Positions 50,594 through 59,197 of a DNA stretch of 64,000 nucleotides are shown here, in pieces. The stretch lies in the NCBI RefSeq assembly GCF_014650435.1, contig NZ_BMUY01000005.1:124001-188000 (forward strand). The letters are read 5' to 3'. The stretch comes from Streptomyces tendae. GTDB lineage: Bacteria; Actinomycetota; Actinomycetes; Streptomycetales; Streptomycetaceae. The position numbers and the translations under genes are program-made. How positions within the stretch are numbered: the stretch's first letter is position 1; each line of letters opens with the position of its first letter. Below the pieces are notes generated by a model, which made no database searches, was not told where the DNA came from, and saw only the letters and a list, made by a program, of their open reading frames with translations.

Positions 50594-51949
50594 ATGTCGT
50601 CGAATCCGGTCGCCGAGACCGTCGCTTCGCTGATGCCCCGCGCGAAGGAGGAACTGGCCGCGCTGGTGGCCTTCAAGTCGGTGGCCGACTTCGACCAGTT
50701 CCCGCGCACTGAGAGCGAGGGTGCCGCCAACTGGATAGCGGCGGCCCTGCGCACCGAGGGCTTCCAGGACGTGGCCCTGCTGGACACGCCGGACGGCACG
50801 CAGTCGGTGTACGGGTACCTGCCGGGGCCCGAGGGCGCGAAGACGGTGCTGCTCTACGCCCACTACGACGTGCAGCCGCCGCTGGACGAGGCGGGCTGGG
50901 CCACTCCGCCGTTCGAGCTGACCGAGCGCGACGGCCGCTGGTACGGGCGCGGCGCCGCGGACTGCAAGGGCGGCGTGCTGATGCACCTGCTCGCGCTGCG
51001 CGCGCTGAAGGCGAACGGCGGCGTGCCGGTGCACGTCAAGGTCATCGCCGAGGGTTCCGAGGAGCAGGGCACGGGCGGCCTTGAGCGGTACGCCGAGGCA
51101 CACCCCGAGCTGCTGGCCGCGGACACCATCGTCATCGGCGACGCGGGCAACTTCCGGGTCGGCCTGCCGACGGTCACCTCCACGCTGCGCGGCATGACGC
51201 TGCTGCGCGTGAAGGTCGACACGCTCGAAGGCAACCTGCACTCCGGCCAGTTCGGCGGTGCGGCGCCCGACGCGCTGGCCGCCCTGATCCGCGTACTGGA
51301 CTCGCTGCGCGCGGAGGACGGCTCGACGACGGTCGACGGTCTGGCGGCGGACAGCGCCTGGGAGGGGCTGGCCTACGACGAGGAGCAGTTCCGCCGGGAC
51401 GCGCGGGTGCTGGACGGCGTGGAGCTGATCGGCTCCGGTTCCGTCGCCGACCGGATCTGGGCGCGGCCGGCCGTCACGGTGCTCGGCATCGACTGCCCGC
51501 CGGTCGTCGGCGCCACCCCGTCGGTGCAGGCGGGCGCGCGGGCGCTGGTGAGCCTCAGGGTGCCGCCGGGCGTGGACGCGGCCGAGGCCACCAAGCTGCT
51601 CCGGGCCCACCTGGAGACGCGTACGCCGTGGGGCGCGCGGGTCGCCGTCGAGCAGATCGGCCAGGGCCAGGCGTTCCGCGCCGACACCACGAGCCCGGCG
51701 TACCAGGCCATGGCGGACGCGATGGCGGTGGCGTACCCGGGTGAGGAGATGCAGTACGCCGGTCAGGGCGGCTCCATCCCGCTGTGCAACACCCTGGCCT
51801 CCCTCTACCCGGAGGCGGAGATCCTGCTGATCGGCCTGAGCGAGCCGGAGGCGCAGATCCACGCCGTGAACGAGAGCGTGTCCCCCGAGGAGCTGGAGCG
51901 GCTGTCGGTGGCGGAGGCGCACTTCCTGCGCAACTACGCGGCGAGCTGA
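50594..51949 (+). CDS. M20 family dipeptidase
   Basis: A 451-residue zinc aminoacyl dipeptidase. The first metal motif YAHYDVQPP (His about 97), RGAADCKGG with the bridging Asp, and EGSEEQGT with the general base Glu and metal Glu are all present; the dimerisation lid domain (about 185-330) is normal. The ATG has AAGGAG seven bases upstream. It cleaves cytosolic dipeptides or carnosine-like substrates. No operon partner is evident. Confidence 0.95.
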   Translation: MSSNPVAETVASLMPRAKEELAALVAFKSVADFDQFPRTESEGAANWIAAALRTEGFQDVALLDTPDGTQSVYGYLPGPEGAKTVLLYAHYDVQPPLDEAGWATPPFELTERDGRWYGRGAADCKGGVLMHLLALRALKANGGVPVHVKVIAEGSEEQGTGGLERYAEAHPELLAADTIVIGDAGNFRVGLPTVTSTLRGMTLLRVKVDTLEGNLHSGQFGGAAPDALAALIRVLDSLRAEDGSTTVDGLAADSAWEGLAYDEEQFRRDARVLDGVELIGSGSVADRIWARPAVTVLGIDCPPVVGATPSVQAGARALVSLRVPPGVDAAEATKLLRAHLETRTPWGARVAVEQIGQGQAFRADTTSPAYQAMADAMAVAYPGEEMQYAGQGGSIPLCNTLASLYPEAEILLIGLSEPEAQIHAVNESVSPEELERLSVAEAHFLRNYAAS

Positions 51950-51980
51950 GTCCGCTCCCGTCCCGCGTTCTGCCGGCACA

Positions 51981-52004
51981 GGGCCTCGCCACCCGGTGGG
52001 GCCC
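51981..52004. terminator. short hairpin between convergent genes
   Basis: GGGCC...CCACC pairs with GGTGG...GGCCC in the gap between the dipeptidase and the kinase-NUDIX gene. It has a bulged stem and is given with caution. Confidence 0.35.
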
Positions 52005-52008
52005 CGCC

Positions 52009-53052
52009 TCAGCCGACCGGTGTGCCCGCCTCCAAATAGTGCGCGGCGCCGCGTTCCCGGGCCCGCAGCGCCCAGCGCAGCCGCTCGTAGCGGACCGGGG
52101 GCAGTAGGTCGGCGGCCTCGTCCTCGGTGGCGAAGCGCCAGTCGCGCAGCTCGGATCCGGGCAGCAGCACCCGGTCGGCGGCCGCGGTGTCGAGCCGGCC
52201 GCCGTCGAAGAGCAGCCGCAGACCGCCGTGGGCGGGGGGCGCCGGCGGTTCCCAGTCGACGACCAGCAGGGCCGGTACGTCGTCGAGGCTGAGCCCGGTC
52301 TCCTCGGTGACCTCGCGCATGCCGGCGCGGGCCGGTGCCTCGCCGGGTTCGACCACGCCGCCGGGGAACTCCCAGCCGGGTTTATAGGTGGGGTCGACGA
52401 GCAGGACCCGGTCCCGCTCGTCGAAGAGCAGGACGCCGGCGGCGACGGTCTCGCCGGTGGGCTCCGGAGTCTGCACGATCTCGCAGGCAGGCACGGCGCC
52501 CGTGCCGACGGCCTCGGCGACCCGGACGGCCGCTTCGTAAGGGGTGAGGGCGCCGGTGTCGACGGGGTGGGCGTCGGCGGTGAGCCAGGAGGCGAGGGCG
52601 GCGCGGTAGGGCTCGATGTGGTCGTAGGACCACTGCCGTACCCGCATCTCGCCGTCCGGCAGGTCGTCCGGTGTCTCGCGGCTCGCTATTCGCTCCCGCA
52701 GGATCGTTTCGGCCGGGGCCAGCAGGACGTGCCGGACCTCGATCCGGCGGGCGGCGAGACCGCCGAAGATCTCGTCCCGGTACTCCTGGCGCAGCAGGGT
52801 CATCGGGACCACGAGCGTCCCGCCGAGCTCGGCGAGCAGCGCGGCCGCCGTGTCGATCACCAGCCGGCGCCAGATCGGCAGGTCCTGGAAGTCGCCCACC
52901 TCGGCCAGGCGTTTGGGCGGCAGCAGGTGCGCGAGCGCCCCGCCGATGACCTCGGGGTCGAAGAGCGTGCTGTTCGGGATCAGTTCGATCAGTTCCCGTG
53001 CGGTGGTGGTCTTCCCCGCACCGAACGCGCCGTTGATCCAGACGACGGTCAC
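52009..53052 (-). CDS. TmrB-like P-loop kinase fused to a NUDIX hydrolase domain
   Basis: A 347-residue two-domain protein. Residues 1-180 are a P-loop NTP-binding domain (WINGAFGAGKTTTARE, Walker A at 8-15) resembling the tunicamycin-resistance ATPase TmrB. Residues about 205-345 form a NUDIX domain with a full NUDIX box: GVVEPGE, then REVTEETGL (Gx5Ex7REUxEExGU). The two halves are in one frame with no stop or frameshift. The kinase half may phosphorylate a small molecule and the NUDIX half may remove nucleotide diphosphates of the same or a related compound. No operon partner is seen. Overlap of activities is inferred. Confidence 0.88.
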   Translation of the reverse strand: MTVVWINGAFGAGKTTTARELIELIPNSTLFDPEVIGGALAHLLPPKRLAEVGDFQDLPIWRRLVIDTAAALLAELGGTLVVPMTLLRQEYRDEIFGGLAARRIEVRHVLLAPAETILRERIASRETPDDLPDGEMRVRQWSYDHIEPYRAALASWLTADAHPVDTGALTPYEAAVRVAEAVGTGAVPACEIVQTPEPTGETVAAGVLLFDERDRVLLVDPTYKPGWEFPGGVVEPGEAPARAGMREVTEETGLSLDDVPALLVVDWEPPAPPAHGGLRLLFDGGRLDTAAADRVLLPGSELRDWRFATEDEAADLLPPVRYERLRWALRARERGAAHYLEAGTPVG

Positions 53053-53147
53053 AGGTCCCCCTCTTCTGTTGGCCCCCTGTGGCTTGCCCGCTTCACCCTG
53101 CCACGGAAACCCAGCCCCGTGGAGGCGGGGAGAAAGGGCATATGACA

Positions 53148-53183
53148 GTGGCGCCGATGCCCCCTAGGGGGCGTCGGCGCCAC
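53148..53183. terminator. perfect 18-bp-arm hairpin terminator
   Basis: A 36-base palindrome with GTGGCGCCGA and GCCCCCT arms meeting at the centre; one T-G wobble. It follows the stop of the leftward small secreted protein gene (53222) and sits upstream of the kinase-NUDIX gene start. Confidence 0.85.
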
Positions 53184-53221
53184 GTGGTCCGCACCGGGCG
53201 CGTCGGCCCGGCCGGAGGGCG

Positions 53222-53416
53222 TCAGCCCAGCTGTCCCAGGGCGTCGTCGTCGAGGCTCAGGCTCTCGGTGGCGACGGTGTCCTGCAGGGTGCTGACGGTG
53301 TCGTCCACCCCGATACCGAGCGGGAGGTCGCTCGGCGCGGCGTGGGACGGGGTGACAGCCGCGACGACGAAGCCGGTGGCGAGGGATGCGAGGGCGAGCA
53401 TGCTGCGCTTCTTCAT
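53222..53416 (-). CDS. small secreted protein
   Basis: A 64-residue peptide with a clear signal sequence (MKKRSMLALASLATGFVVAAVTPSHA, cleavage after SHA near 26). The mature part of about 38 residues is acidic (GVDDTVSTLQDTVATESLSLDDDALGQLG) with no cysteine. It resembles the short exported proteins of unknown role that Streptomyces often encode. Ribosome site is weak (ACGGGG). The promoter region contains the four-copy 29-bp tandem repeat. Confidence 0.75.
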   Translation of the reverse strand: MKKRSMLALASLATGFVVAAVTPSHAAPSDLPLGIGVDDTVSTLQDTVATESLSLDDDALGQLG

Positions 53417-53470
53417 GCCCCGTTCAACTACGCCGCCGCGCGGGAGGTCACGGGCTCGACCGGGGAAGCC

Positions 53471-53586
53471 TTCGGGGACACCGATTCGTACCGGCAGTGT
53501 CCGAGGACACCGCTTCGCACCGGCAGTCTCCGAGGACACCGAGTCGTACCGACAGCGTCCGAAGCCACCGTTTCGTACCGGCTGCC
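53471..53586. repeat. 29-bp tandem repeat, four copies
   Basis: Four contiguous units of exactly 29 bp at 53471-53499, 53500-53528, 53529-53557 and 53558-53586, with consensus beginning TCCGAGGACACCG and continuing TTCGTACCGGCAG. The repeat lies between the ROK kinase stop (53593) and the start of the small secreted protein gene. There are no spacers, so it is not CRISPR. Confidence 0.92.
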
Positions 53587-53592
53587 CAGGGC

Positions 53593-54546
53593 TCAGACGT
53601 GCGCGGCGGTCACCGAGGCCGTCCGCGAGAGCGCCGCCGCGGCCGCGCCGACCAGCCCGGCGTCCGTGCCCATCTGGGCGGGCACGACCGCGAGGCGCTG
53701 GACGAAGGACAGCGTCGCGTAGTCGGTGAGGGCCTTGCGCAGGGGGGCGAAGAGGATCTCCCCCGCCTTGGCCACTCCCCCGCCGACCACGGCGATGTCG
53801 ATCTCGACGAGGGTCGCGGTGGCGGCGATACCGGCGGCCAGCGCCTGGGCGGCCCGTTCGAAGGAGGCGACGGCGACGGGGTCGCCGGAGCGAGCGGCGG
53901 CGGCGACCGCGGCGGCGGAGGTGTCGCCGTCCGGGCCGGGCCGCCAGCCGGCGTCGAGGGCGCGCCGGGCGATGTTCGGACCGCTCGCTATGCGCTCCAC
54001 GCAGCCGCGCGCGCCGCACGGGCAGGGGTCGCCGTCCAGGTCGACGCTGATGTGGCCGATGTGGCCGGAATTGCCGGTCGGTCCGGGGTGCAGCCGACCG
54101 CCCAGCACCAGACCGCCGCCGACGCCGGTCGAGACCACCATGCACAGCGCGTTGTCGTGGCCACGCGCGGCGCCCTGCCAGTGTTCGGCGGCCGTGATGG
54201 CCACCCCGTCCCCGATCAGCTCCACGGGCAGCGCGCCGACGGCGTCCCGGACCCGTCGGACCAGCGGGTAGTCGCGCCACCCGGGCACGTTCACCGGGCT
54301 GACCGTGCCGGCCGACGCGTCCACGGGGCCCGCGCTGCCGATTCCGACCGCCGTGGCCCGCCCCCACAGCGGCGAAGCGGTCAGTTCCGCGAGGACGGCC
54401 TCGACGGCTCCCATCACGGTGTCACCGTCCTCCCGGGCGGGTGTCGCACGCTGTGCGCGCGCCTGGATGCGGCCGTGGCCGTCCACCAGTGCGCCGGCGA
54501 TCTTGGTGCCGCCGATGTCCAGCGCTGCCACGAGGTCGGTGTGCAT
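53593..54546 (-). CDS. ROK family sugar kinase (glucokinase-type)
   Basis: A 317-residue ROK kinase. The phosphate motif LDIGGTKIAGAL (9-20), the catalytic Asp in ELIGDGVAITAAEHW (about 108-122) and the zinc motif CPCGARGCVE are complete, so it should be an active ATP-dependent glucose, mannose or N-acetyl-sugar kinase. It lacks a DNA-binding domain. Divergent from a LacI regulator, with an operator between, so expression is sugar-controlled. Confidence 0.93.
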   Translation of the reverse strand: MHTDLVAALDIGGTKIAGALVDGHGRIQARAQRATPAREDGDTVMGAVEAVLAELTASPLWGRATAVGIGSAGPVDASAGTVSPVNVPGWRDYPLVRRVRDAVGALPVELIGDGVAITAAEHWQGAARGHDNALCMVVSTGVGGGLVLGGRLHPGPTGNSGHIGHISVDLDGDPCPCGARGCVERIASGPNIARRALDAGWRPGPDGDTSAAAVAAAARSGDPVAVASFERAAQALAAGIAATATLVEIDIAVVGGGVAKAGEILFAPLRKALTDYATLSFVQRLAVVPAQMGTDAGLVGAAAAALSRTASVTAAHV

Positions 54547-54665
54547 CAGAGTCGGATCTCCCCGTCGGACCGAAAGCGAAAAAGCCGTACAACACGAGCG
54601 CGCAGCGACCGGTCCCGTGAGGGGGACGAGGACCGGAGAGTGCGATGGACAGTGTCTCCCGCATC

Positions 54666-54679
54666 TGACAACGTTGTCC
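54666..54679. promoter_or_regulatory. LacI-type operator at the divergent promoter
   Basis: TGACAACGTTGTCC contains the perfect 12-bp palindrome GACAACGTTGTC with the central CG of LacI-family sites. TATGCT (54686-54691) and CTGACA (54665-54670) give a likely -10/-35 pair, so a bound repressor would block the promoter of the LacI gene. Confidence 0.75.
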
Positions 54680-54787
54680 AGGCTCTATGCTCGACGCCAC
54701 ATCCTCATACAAGCCCATCACCGACACATCCCCCCGGACAGCAGGAGCCGACGCAATCCCGTGGACGACAGGACAGGACACCGCATC

Positions 54788-55837
54788 GTGCCCGACACGA
54801 CCCGCCGCGCAAACCGCCTCCCCGGGAACCGTTACGGCAATCGCCCGACCATGAAGGACGTCGCCGCCCGGGCCGGGGTCGGCCTCAAGACCGTCTCCCG
54901 GGTGGTCAACGGAGAGCCCGGCGTCACTCCCGAGACCGAGCGCCGCGTCCAGGAGGCCATCGACGCGCTGGGCTTCCGCCGCAACGACAGCGCGCGGGTG
55001 CTGCGCAAGGGCCGCACCGCGAGCATCGGCCTGGTCCTGGAGGACCTCGCCGACCCGTTCTACGGGCCGCTCAGCCGCGCGGTGGAGGAGGTGGCCCGCG
55101 CGCACGGCGCCCTGCTGATCAACGGGTCGAGCGCGGAGGACCCGGACCGCGAGCAGGAGCTGGTCCTCGCACTGTGCGCACGGCGCGTGGACGGTCTCGT
55201 CGTGATCCCCGCCGGGGACGACCACCGGTACCTGGAGCCCGAGCTGAAGGCGGGCGTCGCCACGGTGTTCGTGGACCGTCCGGCGGGGCAGATCGACGCG
55301 GACGTGGTGGTCTCCGACAACTTCGGCGGTGCTCGCGACGGGGTGGCCCACCTGATCGCGCACGGGCACCGCAGGATCGGCTTCATCGGTGACATGCCCC
55401 GCATCCACACCGCCGCCGAGCGGTTGCGCGGCTACCGGGCGGCGATGGAGGACGCGGGCATACCGGTCGAGGACTCCTGGATGTCCCTGGGCGTCACCGA
55501 TCCCGTGCGGGTGCGCCGGGCGGCCGAGGAGATGCTCGCCGACCCGCAGCCGGTCACCGCGATCTTCACCGGCAACAACCGGGTGACGGTCACCGTGATC
55601 CGGGTCCTGGCCGAGCACACCCGTGGCGTCGCCCTGGTCGGTTTCGACGACATCGAGCTGGCCGACCTGCTCCGGCCGGGCGTCACCGTGGTCGCGCAGG
55701 ACGCGGCCGCCCTCGGCCGCACCGCCGCCGAGCGGCTCTTCAGGCAGTTGGACGGCACTCTGCTCGCTCCCGACCGCATCGAACTGCCGACCAGGCTGGT
55801 CACCCGGGGCTCGGGCGAACTGCCGCCGTCGGACTGA
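54788..55837 (+). CDS. LacI family transcriptional regulator
   Basis: A regulator of about 349 residues. The helix-turn-helix PTMKDVAARAGVGLKTVSRVVNGEPGVTPETERRVQEAIDALGFRRNDSARVLRKGRTAS is intact, and the sensor domain (residues 75-340) contains the VALVGFDDIELADLLRPGVTVV stretch. GTG 54788 is chosen; GTG 54761 is a longer option, and neither has a strong ribosome site. It faces the ROK kinase and binds presumably the GACAACGTTGTC site. Sugar effector unknown. Confidence 0.92.
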   Translation: MPDTTRRANRLPGNRYGNRPTMKDVAARAGVGLKTVSRVVNGEPGVTPETERRVQEAIDALGFRRNDSARVLRKGRTASIGLVLEDLADPFYGPLSRAVEEVARAHGALLINGSSAEDPDREQELVLALCARRVDGLVVIPAGDDHRYLEPELKAGVATVFVDRPAGQIDADVVVSDNFGGARDGVAHLIAHGHRRIGFIGDMPRIHTAAERLRGYRAAMEDAGIPVEDSWMSLGVTDPVRVRRAAEEMLADPQPVTAIFTGNNRVTVTVIRVLAEHTRGVALVGFDDIELADLLRPGVTVVAQDAAALGRTAAERLFRQLDGTLLAPDRIELPTRLVTRGSGELPPSD

Positions 55838-55850
55838 CCGCACAGCCACA

Positions 55851-55884
55851 CCACAGCCACAGCCACAGCCACAGCCACAGCCAC
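55851..55884. repeat. CCACAG hexanucleotide repeat, 5.7 copies
   Basis: Five perfect CCACAG units (55851-55880) plus CCAC, with a related stretch just before, between the LacI stop and the GTG at 55900. The ribosome site CGAGGAG follows immediately. Confidence 0.9.
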
Positions 55885-55899
55885 GAGGAGCATCACGCC

Positions 55900-56733
55900 G
55901 TGTCGAAACCTCCCGGCGAGGACCGGACGCTGCGGGCGCTCGGGCTGGCCGGGGTGCCGCGCGAGGAGCCGTTGCTGTACCCGGGCGCGTGGCCCCGGGA
56001 GTCCGGGCTGCTGGACGGGGACCGGCTGCTGCCGCTGGACCGGCCGGTGTACGACGAGGAGGACGGCCGGGTCCCGGTGCTGGCGATCGGCTCCAACGCG
56101 AGCCCCGGTCAGCTGCGGCACAAGATGGCCGAGTTCGGCATCGACTCGCCGATCCCGATGGTCAGGTCGCGGGTCACGGGACTGGACATCGGCGTCTCCG
56201 CGCACGTGAGCCGCATGGGCTACGTGTCCGCCTCGCCGGTGGGCGCCCCCGGCACCGTACGGGAGCTGTTCGTGCTGTGGCTCGACGCCGAGCAGCTCGC
56301 GGTGATCGACGCGAGCGAGGGCGTGCCGATGGCGGGCGGCAACTTCGACCGCGTCTGGCTGCCCGCGCCCGACGTCCGCGTCGAGCCGGGCGACGGCTCG
56401 GTGCTGCGCGGCGCGTACGCGTACGTCAACCGCCACGGCGTGCTGCACGACGGCACCGGTGCGCCGCGGCGGCATCCGGGGGCGCAGCGGCCCCTGATCA
56501 CCGAGTTGCTGCACGGGTCTGCTGCGCTGCGGGAGCTGTTCGGGGCGACGCCCGAGGAGTTCTGCGCCAGGGCGCGGGCCGACCGGCGGCTGTGCGACCG
56601 GGGGACGCGGCTGTTCGCCGAGGAGGAGCGGGTGACGGCGTCCGGCCTGGAGCGGTACGTGGGCTCCGGGCCGGAGGATCCCTTCGCCGGGGGCCGGACG
56701 CCGTCGGCGGACCCTACTGCGCCGATGCCGTGA
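55900..56733 (+). CDS. gamma-glutamylcyclotransferase-fold protein
   Basis: A 277-residue protein. The segment VLAIGSNASPGQLRHKMAEFG (about 62-82) is the substrate loop of the AIG2/gamma-glutamylcyclotransferase fold (YGSN-like). The rest is helical and lacks a clear second motif; the C-terminal Pro/Ser-rich tail looks disordered. GTG 55900 is nine bases after CGAGGAG. Its 3' end overlaps the convergent lyase gene by 20 bases. Catalytic activity is unproven; the general base Glu was not located with certainty. Confidence 0.75.
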   Translation: MSKPPGEDRTLRALGLAGVPREEPLLYPGAWPRESGLLDGDRLLPLDRPVYDEEDGRVPVLAIGSNASPGQLRHKMAEFGIDSPIPMVRSRVTGLDIGVSAHVSRMGYVSASPVGAPGTVRELFVLWLDAEQLAVIDASEGVPMAGGNFDRVWLPAPDVRVEPGDGSVLRGAYAYVNRHGVLHDGTGAPRRHPGAQRPLITELLHGSAALRELFGATPEEFCARARADRRLCDRGTRLFAEEERVTASGLERYVGSGPEDPFAGGRTPSADPTAPMP

Positions 56734-58012
56734 GGTCGCCGCGCCGCGGGCCGGAGAAGCCCTCCAGGTCGGCTCGGGTGAGGCCGGTCAGCCGGGCGAC
56801 CTCGCCGATGTCGAGGGCGCCGCAGTCCAGGCCGCGCAGCAGATAGCCGCTGAGGGCCTTGGCGGTGGCGGGTTCGTCCATGACGTCGCCGCCGGTGCGG
56901 TTGGCGTAGCGGGCGAGGCGGGCGGCGGCCTGCTCGAAGCCCTCGCGGTAGAAGGCGAAGACGGCCGCGTACCGGGTCGGGATGTGGCCGGGGTGCATGT
57001 CCCAGCCCTGGTAGTAGGCGCGGGCCAGCGCACGGCGGGTGAGGCCGTAGTGCAGCCGCCAGGCGTCGTGGACCTGCGCGGTGGGGCCGACCGGCAGGAC
57101 GTTGGTCGAGCCGTCCGAGACCCGTACGCCGGTGCCGGCGGCGGCGACCTGCATGACCGCCTTGGCGTGGTCGGCGGCCGGGTGGTCGCTGGCCTGGTGG
57201 GCGGCGGAGACGCCGAGGCAGGCGCTGTAGTCGAAGGTGCCGTAGTGCAGGCCGGTGGCGCGGCCCTCGGCGGCCTGGATCATGCGGGCGACGGTGGCGG
57301 TGCCGTCGGCGGCGAGGATGGACTGGCTGGTCTCGATCTGGATCTCGAAGCCGATCCGGCCGGGCGTGAGGCCGCGCGCCTTCTCGAAGGCCTCCAGGAG
57401 CCGCACCATGGCGGTGACCTGCTCGGGGTAGGTCACCTTGGGCAGGGTGAGGACCAGCCCGTCGGGCAGCCCGCCGGCCTCCATCAGTCCGCTGAGGAAG
57501 ACGTCGAGGGTGCGGATGCCCCGGGCGCGCACCGGTGCCTCCATGCACTTCATGCGGATGCCCATGTACGGGGCGGCGGTGCCCTGCTCGTACGCCTCGG
57601 CGACCAGGCGGGCGGCGCGGGCGGCGGCCTCGTCCTCCTCGGCGTCCGTACGGTTGCCGTAGCCGTCCTCGAAGTCGACGCGCAGGTCTTCGATCGGCTC
57701 GCGCTCCAGTTTGGCGCGTACGCGGGTGTACACGGGCTCGGCGAGGTCGTCGGCGAGACCGAGGACGGCGGCGAAGGAGGCGGCGTCCGGGGCGTGTTCG
57801 TCGAGCGCGGCGAGGGCCTTGTCGCCCCAGGAGCGGATCGTGTCGGCGGCGAAGACGTCACCGGGGACGTAGACGGTGTGGACGGGCTGGCGGGTGCCCG
57901 GGTCTCCGGGGTAGCGGCGCTCCAGCTCCGCGTCGACCGGTGCGAGGGAGGCACTGATCTCCTCGCCGACGGCGCCCGCGAGGCTCGTTGCCACCTTCTC
58001 CTGCTGACCCAT
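56714..58012 (-). CDS. HpcH/HpaI aldolase-citrate lyase-like protein (DUF6986)
   Basis: A 432-residue TIM-barrel protein resembling citrate-lyase-beta/malyl-CoA lyase enzymes: VDFEDGYGNR supplies Mg-binding acids near 115-122, IGFEIQIETSQSI the second acid, and LHYGTFDYSACLG and WDMHPGHIPTRYAAVFAFYREGF are family motifs. It likely cleaves or forms a carbon-carbon bond with a CoA or oxaloacetate-type substrate. In other genomes this type sits near gamma-GCT-like genes, as here. ATG 58012 is preceded by GGAGG. Substrate unknown. Confidence 0.85.
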   Translation of the reverse strand: MGQQEKVATSLAGAVGEEISASLAPVDAELERRYPGDPGTRQPVHTVYVPGDVFAADTIRSWGDKALAALDEHAPDAASFAAVLGLADDLAEPVYTRVRAKLEREPIEDLRVDFEDGYGNRTDAEEDEAAARAARLVAEAYEQGTAAPYMGIRMKCMEAPVRARGIRTLDVFLSGLMEAGGLPDGLVLTLPKVTYPEQVTAMVRLLEAFEKARGLTPGRIGFEIQIETSQSILAADGTATVARMIQAAEGRATGLHYGTFDYSACLGVSAAHQASDHPAADHAKAVMQVAAAGTGVRVSDGSTNVLPVGPTAQVHDAWRLHYGLTRRALARAYYQGWDMHPGHIPTRYAAVFAFYREGFEQAAARLARYANRTGGDVMDEPATAKALSGYLLRGLDCGALDIGEVARLTGLTRADLEGFSGPRRGDLTASAQ

Positions 58013-58116
58013 TCGACACCCTCCTGATGTTCATTTTTCCGCTGACCGGAATCAGTTATCCGTAGAGTGAAGTTATCTGGCGAGTCTTCGCCGGTCAACA
58101 CCATCCTGCGCGCACG

Positions 58117-58159
58117 CCGAGGCCCCCGCGACGTCCGTGGACGTCACCGGGGGCCTCGG
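58117..58159. terminator. hairpin terminator of the etfBA operon
   Basis: CCGAGGCCCCCG...GACGTCC pairs with GGACGTC...CGGGGGCCTCGG, a 19-bp stem with one internal bulge, just downstream of the leftward etfA stop at 58181. Confidence 0.8.
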
Positions 58160-58180
58160 TGTGCGGTGCGGCGAGGAGGT

Positions 58181-59143
58181 TCAGCCCTTGCGGGTCTTGA
58201 CTTCCTCGGTGAGCTGCGGGACGACGTCGAAGAGGTCGCCGACCACGCCGTAGTCGACCAGCTCGAAGATCGGGGCCTCGGCGTCCTTGTTGATCGCCAC
58301 GATCGTCTTCGAGGTCTGCATGCCCGCGCGGTGCTGGATCGCGCCCGAGATGCCGGAGGCGATGTACAGCTGCGGCGAGACGGACTTGCCGGTCTGGCCG
58401 ACCTGGTTGGTGTGCGGGTACCAGCCCGCGTCCACCGCGGCGCGCGAGGCACCGACAGCCGCACCGAGCGAGTCGGCGAGCGCCTCGATGATCGCGAAGT
58501 TCTCCGCGCCGTTGACGCCGCGGCCGCCGGAGACGACGATCGCGGCCTCGGTCAGCTCCGGGCGGCCGGTCGACTCGCGCGGCGTGCGCGAGGTGACCTT
58601 GGTGCCGGTGGCGGCGGCGGAGAAGGTGACCGACAGGGCCTCGACGGCGCCGGCGGCCGGGGCGGCCTCGACGGCGGCCGAGTTCGGCTTGACCGTGATG
58701 ACCGGGGTGCCCTTGGAGACGCGGGACTTGGTGGTGAAGGCGGCGGCGAACACCGACTGGGTGGCCACCGGGCCCTCGTCGCCGGCCTCCAGGTCGACGG
58801 CGTCGGTGATGATGCCCGATCCGAGACGCAGCGCCAGGCGGGCGGCGATCTCCTTGCCCTCGGCGGAGGACGGGACCAGCACGGCGGCCGGGGACACGGC
58901 GGCGACGGCGGCCTGGAGGGCGTCGACCTTCGGCACGACCAGGTAGTCGCCGTACTCGGCGGCCTCGTGGGTCAGGACCTTCACGGCGCCGTGCTCGGCG
59001 AGTGCGGCGGCGGTGTCACCGGCACCGTTGCCCAGCGCGACGGCGACGGGCTCGCCGACGCGGCGGGCCAGGGTCAGCAGCTCCAGGGTCGGCTTGCGGA
59101 CGGCACCGTCCACGTGATCGACGTAGACGAGAACTTCAGCCAT
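58181..59143 (-). CDS. etfA: electron transfer flavoprotein subunit alpha
   Basis: A 320-residue ETF alpha subunit. The N-terminal domain has [22 protein letters not shown], and the C-terminal FAD-binding domain shows [27 protein letters not shown] and [28 protein letters not shown], the diagnostic block. It carries electrons from acyl-CoA dehydrogenases to the respiratory chain. ATG 59143. It follows etfB by 54 bases in the same operon. Hairpin terminator downstream. Confidence 0.97.
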   Translation of the reverse strand: MAEVLVYVDHVDGAVRKPTLELLTLARRVGEPVAVALGNGAGDTAAALAEHGAVKVLTHEAAEYGDYLVVPKVDALQAAVAAVSPAAVLVPSSAEGKEIAARLALRLGSGIITDAVDLEAGDEGPVATQSVFAAAFTTKSRVSKGTPVITVKPNSAAVEAAPAAGAVEALSVTFSAAATGTKVTSRTPRESTGRPELTEAAIVVSGGRGVNGAENFAIIEALADSLGAAVGASRAAVDAGWYPHTNQVGQTGKSVSPQLYIASGISGAIQHRAGMQTSKTIVAINKDAEAPIFELVDYGVVGDLFDVVPQLTEEVKTRKG

Positions 59144-59197
59144 GGGACTTCTTCTCTCCTGCTTGCGAAAGATGAGGGGCGGTAGGGGCGGCGGGGC

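Noticed and set aside
53471..53586. CRISPR array
   Set aside because: Units abut with no spacers, are only four in number, and no cas gene occurs in the window.
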